From Bacteroidota bacterium (lineage in GTDB: Bacteria > Bacteroidota > Bacteroidia > Cytophagales > Cyclobacteriaceae): DNA of 64,000 bases. Of the stretch, positions 59,298 through 64,000 are shown piece after piece. The stretch's first letter is position 1. Each line of letters begins with the position of its first letter. The notes under the pieces were generated by a model that was not told the DNA's origin, searched no databases, and saw only the letters and a list, made by a program, of their open reading frames with translations. Made by a program: the position numbers and the translations under genes. The stretch covers positions 85,700-149,699 of the forward strand of contig JAFEAL010000012.1 in assembly GCA_018266435.1 (NCBI GenBank), written 5' to 3'.

Positions 59298-62129
59298 TCA
59301 ATACCCTTTCGTTATTCCTTTTTCGATGGCGGGCACCCCTTTTGTCATCCAATCGGGGGCGGGCTTATCTTTTAAATAATGGTCGAAGAACTGCATCATG
59401 CGGATGGCAAAATCGGTGCGGTCTTGCCGTTGGGTAAGGCCATGACCCTGTCCATTATAGTTCAGCATCCACACGGGTTTGTTTAGCCTGCGCAAGGCCA
59501 TGTAGTATTCAATACCCTGGTACCAAGGCACGGCACCATCGGCATCGTTGTGCATCATCAGCAAAGGAGTCTTTACTTTGTTGGCCGAAAAAACCGGTGA
59601 GTTGTTCAGGTAGTTCATTGGTTTTTCCCACAAGCTTCCACCAATACGGCTCTGCGAATGTTCGTATTGAAACATGCGGCTCAGGCCGCTTTCCCAGCGG
59701 ATGCCACCGTAGGCGCTGGTCATGTTGCTTACCGGAGCACCGGCCTCTGCGGCTGCAAACAAATCGGTGCGTGTAATGAGGTAAGCTGTTTGATACCCGC
59801 CCCAACTGTGACCCTGCACACCAATGTGCTTCTCATCTACAAATCCTTTGGCCATCAAAGAGGTGACGCCCGGCATAACACAGTTGTAAGCACTTGCACC
59901 GGGCGAACCTATTTTATACACAATGTCGGGAACAAACACCAGGTAGCCGTTACTCACATACAGTGAATAGTTGATGTAAGAGCGGATGGGTGCCGGCACG
60001 TAGTGATAATTCAGGTTATCAGAATTTTTTTCGTAGAAGTACACCATCATCGGATACTTTTTCTTAGGATCAAAATTTTCGGGTTTATAAAGCAGCCCCT
60101 TCAACGGAATGTTATCGAGCGAAACCCAATCGACCACCTCTACACTGCCCCAAAAATAATTTTTCATTTGTGGGTTGGCGTTGGTCAATTTTTTTGGTGA
60201 GGTAAAATTAAAATCTGTTGTCCATACATCAGGAAACTCACGAAAGCTTTCTCGTGTGAATAAAAACTGGTTGGCGTTTTTTGCTTTTACCGTTCCGGCA
60301 AAACGGTAATTGTCCATAATCAATTTAGTCAGCTTGCCATCCTTTAATGAAAGTTTAAAGTAGCCTGATGCTTTATTGATTTCGTTGAATGCCGACAGCA
60401 GCATTTCTTTTTCAGGATCAATGAAACGCTCTTCCCAGTCTAATCTCAAATACCTGAAAACAATTTTTTGCTCGCGTCCAATTTTGGTAAGGTTAACGGG
60501 TTTGCTTTTATTTTCAGGATCGAACGACCACAAATCGTATCGGTCATAGGCCATGAATCGCTCATCATTTTTAGTCCAGCCGGCCATGCCGTACGCACCG
60601 GGATAATCCGGGTGGTCATCTTCTTCGTTGGCAAATTTTACTTTTAGGTCACCGGTTAGCTTAACTATTTTTTCGGCAGCTACTGAGTAACTGAACCATG
60701 CGGTGTCTTCTAAATTGAACCACCACACAAATTTCCCGAGCGGTGAGAGAGAAGCATTGCCGCGCACGGCTTTGGCAATTGGCTTTTGTGTTTTTGAGGC
60801 AATGTCAAATAGGTAAAAATCGCTGATGGACGTGCCTTCCCAGGTAATTTTTTTTTGGTACGGCAAATTCGTTTCGCCTAAAAACACGGAAGTATTTCCT
60901 TCGTTAGCTATTTCTATGGAAGGAATTTCTTTGCTGCCCAGTTGCGTTACGGATTTATTTGTCAAATCAAGAACGGCCAGGTATGAACGTTTTTTTTCCA
61001 TTTCCAGCTGCCTGTTTTGCTGCGGGTAGATCAGGCCGTCATCGCCCCGCCACACTTCCACATTTACAATTTCTTCGGGCAGCAAAAGCGTATCTTGCAC
61101 TACAGGTTTGGGAGCGGTGCCAAAAAAAAGTTTTTGACCATCTTTTGAAAAGTTAGTTCCGTGATTTTCGCTCAGCAACCAATTTTGAGGCAATCCCATT
61201 GACTGACCCACTTCCAGTTGACGGGCTGACTCATCTCCTTTTTTCCAATAAAAAAGTTGATACGAATGAATAAGTGCTTTGGTGGTATCGGTATCTACCA
61301 AAAAGGCCAGTTGACTTCCGTCTTCGCTGGTTGAAATGCCTTTGAACTTGAACTTGCTTTTTCCCTGGTAGAGTGCTTGCAGTTTTTCGGCTGACAAATC
61401 ATAGTAATAGACCCCGGCTTTTGTAGTGCTGTCATTTCCGGTTGAGACAAACCAAAGGGCATGACCGTATTTAGAAAAGTGATAATCCTTTACATACCCA
61501 AACTGAGTTTCTTTTCCGGTGGCCAGCTGACGCAGCACAAGGGTATAGCCGTGATCATCTGAATTAGTTTTGGTCTTCTTTTTAGGATGATCAGGTTTTT
61601 TCTCTTCCGGCTTGGCCTTGTCGTCTTTTTTGGGTTTGTCCGGTCTTTTTGCTTCCAGTTGATAGGCGAGCCATTCGCCTTTTTTCTCGGGCATGCGGTA
61701 TGATTTTACATCCGGAATTTTTAATACTTTGCGCGATTCTAATGAGAAAATACCCAGCGAATCTTTGGGCATGTCTTCTTTTTTCTTTTTATGCCTGCGC
61801 AGGTCTTTGGTGAGTCTCAACTCAGGTTTTATTTTGAAAACAGCAAACTTGCTGTCGAACGTAAGTGAAATATTTTCGGCACGTTTCACCGAATCCTGTA
61901 CCCCGGTTGTTAAGTTGTAGAAAATTATTTTACCGTCTCCTTCTTGCGGATTGACGGTTACGGCAGCAAAGCGGCCATCGCTGGTTAATGCTTTGTAGGC
62001 AATCTCTTTCCACGAATTATAAACTGCGTGGGTTAACGGTTGTTTTTGAATAACAGCAGAAGAGGTTTTTTTTTGAGCCATTATTCCCCAAGACACAAGC
62101 AAGAGAGCGATTGTAAATAATTTGTGCAT
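59298..62129 (-). CDS. Secreted S9-family (prolyl oligopeptidase) peptidase
   Basis: 943-residue secreted serine peptidase. The signal peptide is MHKLFTIALLLVSWGIMAQ. A beta-propeller-like region (about 30-680) precedes the alpha/beta hydrolase domain (about 690-930). The catalytic Ser is in IGVQGHSWGGYQTAYL (GxSxGG), the Asp in LLMMHNDADGAVPW and the His in YNGQGHGLTQ. It carries an unusual lysine/proline-rich insert at about 170-205 (KRPDKPKKDDKAKPEEKK), probably a disordered loop in the propeller. It should degrade peptides in the periplasm or outside the cell. TAGCTTCG (62155-62148, one mismatch from the -7 consensus) lies upstream. Confidence 0.92.
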   Translation of the reverse strand: MHKLFTIALLLVSWGIMAQKKTSSAVIQKQPLTHAVYNSWKEIAYKALTSDGRFAAVTVNPQEGDGKIIFYNLTTGVQDSVKRAENISLTFDSKFAVFKIKPELRLTKDLRRHKKKKEDMPKDSLGIFSLESRKVLKIPDVKSYRMPEKKGEWLAYQLEAKRPDKPKKDDKAKPEEKKPDHPKKKTKTNSDDHGYTLVLRQLATGKETQFGYVKDYHFSKYGHALWFVSTGNDSTTKAGVYYYDLSAEKLQALYQGKSKFKFKGISTSEDGSQLAFLVDTDTTKALIHSYQLFYWKKGDESARQLEVGQSMGLPQNWLLSENHGTNFSKDGQKLFFGTAPKPVVQDTLLLPEEIVNVEVWRGDDGLIYPQQNRQLEMEKKRSYLAVLDLTNKSVTQLGSKEIPSIEIANEGNTSVFLGETNLPYQKKITWEGTSISDFYLFDIASKTQKPIAKAVRGNASLSPLGKFVWWFNLEDTAWFSYSVAAEKIVKLTGDLKVKFANEEDDHPDYPGAYGMAGWTKNDERFMAYDRYDLWSFDPENKSKPVNLTKIGREQKIVFRYLRLDWEERFIDPEKEMLLSAFNEINKASGYFKLSLKDGKLTKLIMDNYRFAGTVKAKNANQFLFTRESFREFPDVWTTDFNFTSPKKLTNANPQMKNYFWGSVEVVDWVSLDNIPLKGLLYKPENFDPKKKYPMMVYFYEKNSDNLNYHYVPAPIRSYINYSLYVSNGYLVFVPDIVYKIGSPGASAYNCVMPGVTSLMAKGFVDEKHIGVQGHSWGGYQTAYLITRTDLFAAAEAGAPVSNMTSAYGGIRWESGLSRMFQYEHSQSRIGGSLWEKPMNYLNNSPVFSANKVKTPLLMMHNDADGAVPWYQGIEYYMALRRLNKPVWMLNYNGQGHGLTQRQDRTDFAIRMMQFFDHYLKDKPAPDWMTKGVPAIEKGITKGY

Positions 62130-62217
62130 ACGTAGAGATTTATTCAGCGAAGCTACTCACAAACCTGCTGAACTAAAACGAGTAATGACAAAAGGCTGAA
62201 AAACGGGTTGAACGATT

Positions 62218-63384
62218 TCAATGATAAATAAAAATACCAGCCGGGCTTGTGAGGGTTACTTGTTTTTGAGGTGAGGACTCTACCCGCCCCACCACTTGTG
62301 CTTCAATGCCAAATGATTTTGAAATGGAAATAATTTTATTGGCGGTTTTTTCATTCACGTAGATTTCCATTCGATGGCCCATATTAAAGACTTTATACAT
62401 TTCTTTCCAATCGGTACCACTGCACTTGTGAATGAGTTGGAAAAGTGGTGGTACTGGAAACAAATGGTCTTTCACTACATGAAGTTGATCTATGAAGTGC
62501 AATACTTTGGTTTGTGCGCCACCGCTGCAATGCACCATTCCGTGAATTTCGTTTCGCAAATTTTTTAGTACTTCAATCACCACAGGAGCATAGGTGCGCG
62601 TAGGTGAGAGAACTAATTTTCCCACATCCACCGGCACATGATTAAGCCGATCGGTCATTTTGTATTGACCGGAATAGACCAATTCATCCGGTACGTTTCC
62701 ATCAAAAGATTCGGGATACTGGGTAGCATATATTTTACTAAACACATCGTGACGTGCGGAAGTCAGCCCGTTACTGCCCATGCCTCCGTTGTACTCTTCT
62801 TCATAGGTTGCTTTTCCAAACGAAGCTAACCCAACGATCACATCACCGGCTTGTATGTTGCTGTTGTCAATCACTTCTGACCTTTTCATCCGTGCGGTAA
62901 CGGTACTGTCAACAATAATGGTTCGAACCAAGTCGCCCACATCGGCTGTCTCGCCACCGGTGCTGTGTATTTGCATACCGTATTTACGCAGCATCTGCAA
63001 AACTTCTTCCGTACCTTCGATGATGGCAGAAATCACTTCGCCCGGAATTAAATTTTTGTTGCGCCCAATGGTAGACGAAAGTGTAATGGGGCCAGTAGCG
63101 CCTACACACAGCAAGTCATCTATATTCATGACGATGGCATCTTGCGCAATACCTTTCCACACACTCAGGTCGCCTGTTTCTTTCCAATAAATATAGGCAA
63201 GCGAAGATTTAGTGCCAGCACCGTCTGCATGCATGACGGTGCAATACTTTTCATCGCCACCTAAATAGTCAGGAACAATTTTGCAGAAGGCTTTTGGAAA
63301 CAACCCTTTATCAAGATTTTTTATAGCCGCATGCACGTCTTCTTTCGATGCGGAGACACCCCGTTGAGTATACCGGTCTTTCAA
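62218..63384 (-). CDS. purM: Phosphoribosylformylglycinamidine cyclo-ligase (AIR synthetase), TTG start
   Basis: 388-residue PurM-type enzyme of purine synthesis, related to the Bacteroidota AIR synthetase group. Recognisable segments: YTQRGVSASKEDVHAAI at the N-terminus, CTVMHADGAGTKSSLAYIYW (ATP-binding loop), AIVMNIDDLLCVGATGPITL and HSTGGETADVGDL. The start must be the TTG at 63384, because an in-frame TAA, the stop of the upstream gene, directly precedes it and the next Met is far inside the conserved domain. Stop and start are adjacent with no spacer, so translation is probably coupled by termination-reinitiation. Confidence 0.9.
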   Translation of the reverse strand: MKDRYTQRGVSASKEDVHAAIKNLDKGLFPKAFCKIVPDYLGGDEKYCTVMHADGAGTKSSLAYIYWKETGDLSVWKGIAQDAIVMNIDDLLCVGATGPITLSSTIGRNKNLIPGEVISAIIEGTEEVLQMLRKYGMQIHSTGGETADVGDLVRTIIVDSTVTARMKRSEVIDNSNIQAGDVIVGLASFGKATYEEEYNGGMGSNGLTSARHDVFSKIYATQYPESFDGNVPDELVYSGQYKMTDRLNHVPVDVGKLVLSPTRTYAPVVIEVLKNLRNEIHGMVHCSGGAQTKVLHFIDQLHVVKDHLFPVPPLFQLIHKCSGTDWKEMYKVFNMGHRMEIYVNEKTANKIISISKSFGIEAQVVGRVESSPQKQVTLTSPAGIFIYH

Positions 63385-64000
63385 TTAGTTTAATTTGATG
63401 GTCAGCGATAGGTAAGCCGGTGATGACAGCGGGTTATAGGCGTAGTTATTGTAATACATCTGTGGCTGTCTGCCCATACTTCCTGGCCTGCCATAAGATG
63501 GGCCATACCCGCTATTGGGTGTTGCATTTTTATTTTGTTGAATCAGTCTTCCGGATTCAAATTCTATTCCCAGGTTTTCCAGTTTTGATTTATCAAGACG
63601 AAAAGCCTTGAATGGGATCTTTGCTTCATAGATATACGAGCCGTCATCTTGTGCCACCAGAATCACCTCAATGCCGTTGGCCAAGCCCAGCCGGCTGGAA
63701 ACTATATTTTGTTTGGCCAGGCCGATTAATTCAAGCACTTCCACATCGCTCACCAATTCTTTTTTATGTTGCACACGGGCCGCTACATCGGTTTCCTTTC
63801 CACTATTGGCTTCTTCTTTTTTTTGTTGGCTTTTCAGTTCATTTTTATCCAACCCTACCGGGTATTTCAACCCGACTTTGTCTTTCTTTTTCCCGGTGGG
63901 ATTGAGTTTGAGTGACATACCAAAAAGCCCGATTTTTTCTTGAGTCAGGTCATCAGAAATTTTCAACCTGAAGTAAAGGTTATCGGCATCGTTGCCCACA
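63385..64000 (-). CDS. C-terminal part of an unidentified protein (5' end beyond the window)
   Basis: At least 205 residues of a protein whose start lies outside the window; the GTG at 63999 is only an internal codon. The visible part begins NDADNLYFRLKISDDLTQ, continues GLFGMSLKLNPTGKKKDKVG, and has a central Lys/Glu-rich stretch. A beta-rich segment follows (IEVILVAQDDGSYIYEAKIP, FKAFRLDKSKLENLGIEF), then a Gly/Asn/Pro/Tyr-rich tail (SGYGPSYGRPGSMG, YYNNYAYN) and SSPAYLSLTIKLN. The DNLYFRLKI..GLFGMSL pattern recalls carbohydrate-binding or outer-membrane-associated family 9-like domains, a weak link. Its TAA is immediately followed in frame by the purM TTG. Confidence 0.65.
   Translation of the reverse strand, partial: VGNDADNLYFRLKISDDLTQEKIGLFGMSLKLNPTGKKKDKVGLKYPVGLDKNELKSQQKKEEANSGKETDVAARVQHKKELVSDVEVLELIGLAKQNIVSSRLGLANGIEVILVAQDDGSYIYEAKIPFKAFRLDKSKLENLGIEFESGRLIQQNKNATPNSGYGPSYGRPGSMGRQPQMYYNNYAYNPLSSPAYLSLTIKLN

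Noticed and set aside
1-64000. CRISPR arrays, tandem repeats, insertion sequences and prophage
   Set aside because: Scanning by eye found no spaced direct repeats, transposase genes or phage structural genes; a computed repeat search would be needed to exclude small elements.

Overview
The window is chromosomal DNA from a member of the Bacteroidota, most likely the Cytophagales. The evidence is the family content: a DUF5686/carboxypeptidase-regulatory-like outer-membrane protein, a DUF4783 protein, a TonB receptor, S9 and M28 peptidases, and a long-form IspH whose N-terminal extension is typical of this phylum. Base composition is moderate. Start codons mostly lack Shine-Dalgarno sequences, and many genes carry the Bacteroidota-type -7 element TAnnTTTG just upstream. 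The order-level placement is inference. I saw no prophage, intact insertion sequence, plasmid or CRISPR signature; the region reads as stable core genome with small accessory patches.

Layout. 1-8 kb: Xer recombinase, hibernation factor, metK, an RsmI-like methyltransferase overlapping an esterase, lysA, a secreted dienelactone hydrolase, DinB and a glycosyltransferase. 8-18 kb: a second esterase, a TonB receptor directly behind ispH, an HtrA protease with a 59-residue partner, rlmI, a DEAD-box helicase, pyrC and tRNA-His. 18-29 kb: a decayed GIY-YIG gene beside the tRNA, a very large BNR-repeat protein, a LolA-like protein, a Lol-type permease with rbfA, a polytopic membrane protein, gltD, an M28 glutaminyl-cyclase-like lipoprotein and a small lipoprotein. 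29-33 kb: a likely lipid-polyketide locus (type III polyketide synthase, UbiA-family prenyltransferase, acyl-CoA ligase). 33-39 kb: polA with an apparently dead proofreading domain, a predicted lipoprotein nucleosidase, a class-C beta-lactamase-like hydrolase and an EamA transporter. 39-48 kb: rimP-nusA-infB with its own promoter and leader hairpin, then gltB. 48-59 kb: an oxidoreductase, a PhoD phosphatase, small secreted proteins, nadC, an ECF sigma/zinc anti-sigma pair, gmk, nadD, a DUF5686 protein, and a PadR/membrane-protein pair under a 30-bp perfect palindrome. 59-64 kb: an S9 peptidase, purM with a UUG start directly after an in-frame UAA, and an unidentified protein cut by the window edge.

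Functional themes are central metabolism (SAM, lysine, pyrimidine, purine, NAD, glutamate, isoprenoid), translation and transcription housekeeping, and envelope proteins. The most interesting signals are an ispH gene with no canonical start codon (AUU is the best candidate), a repeated promoter geometry that implies leaderless or nearly leaderless mRNAs, the PadR operator, the type III PKS/UbiA/ligase locus, and the lipoprotein nucleosidase. Many CDS starts below were set downstream or upstream of the longest open frame on the basis of family N-termini and promoter position; each case says so.
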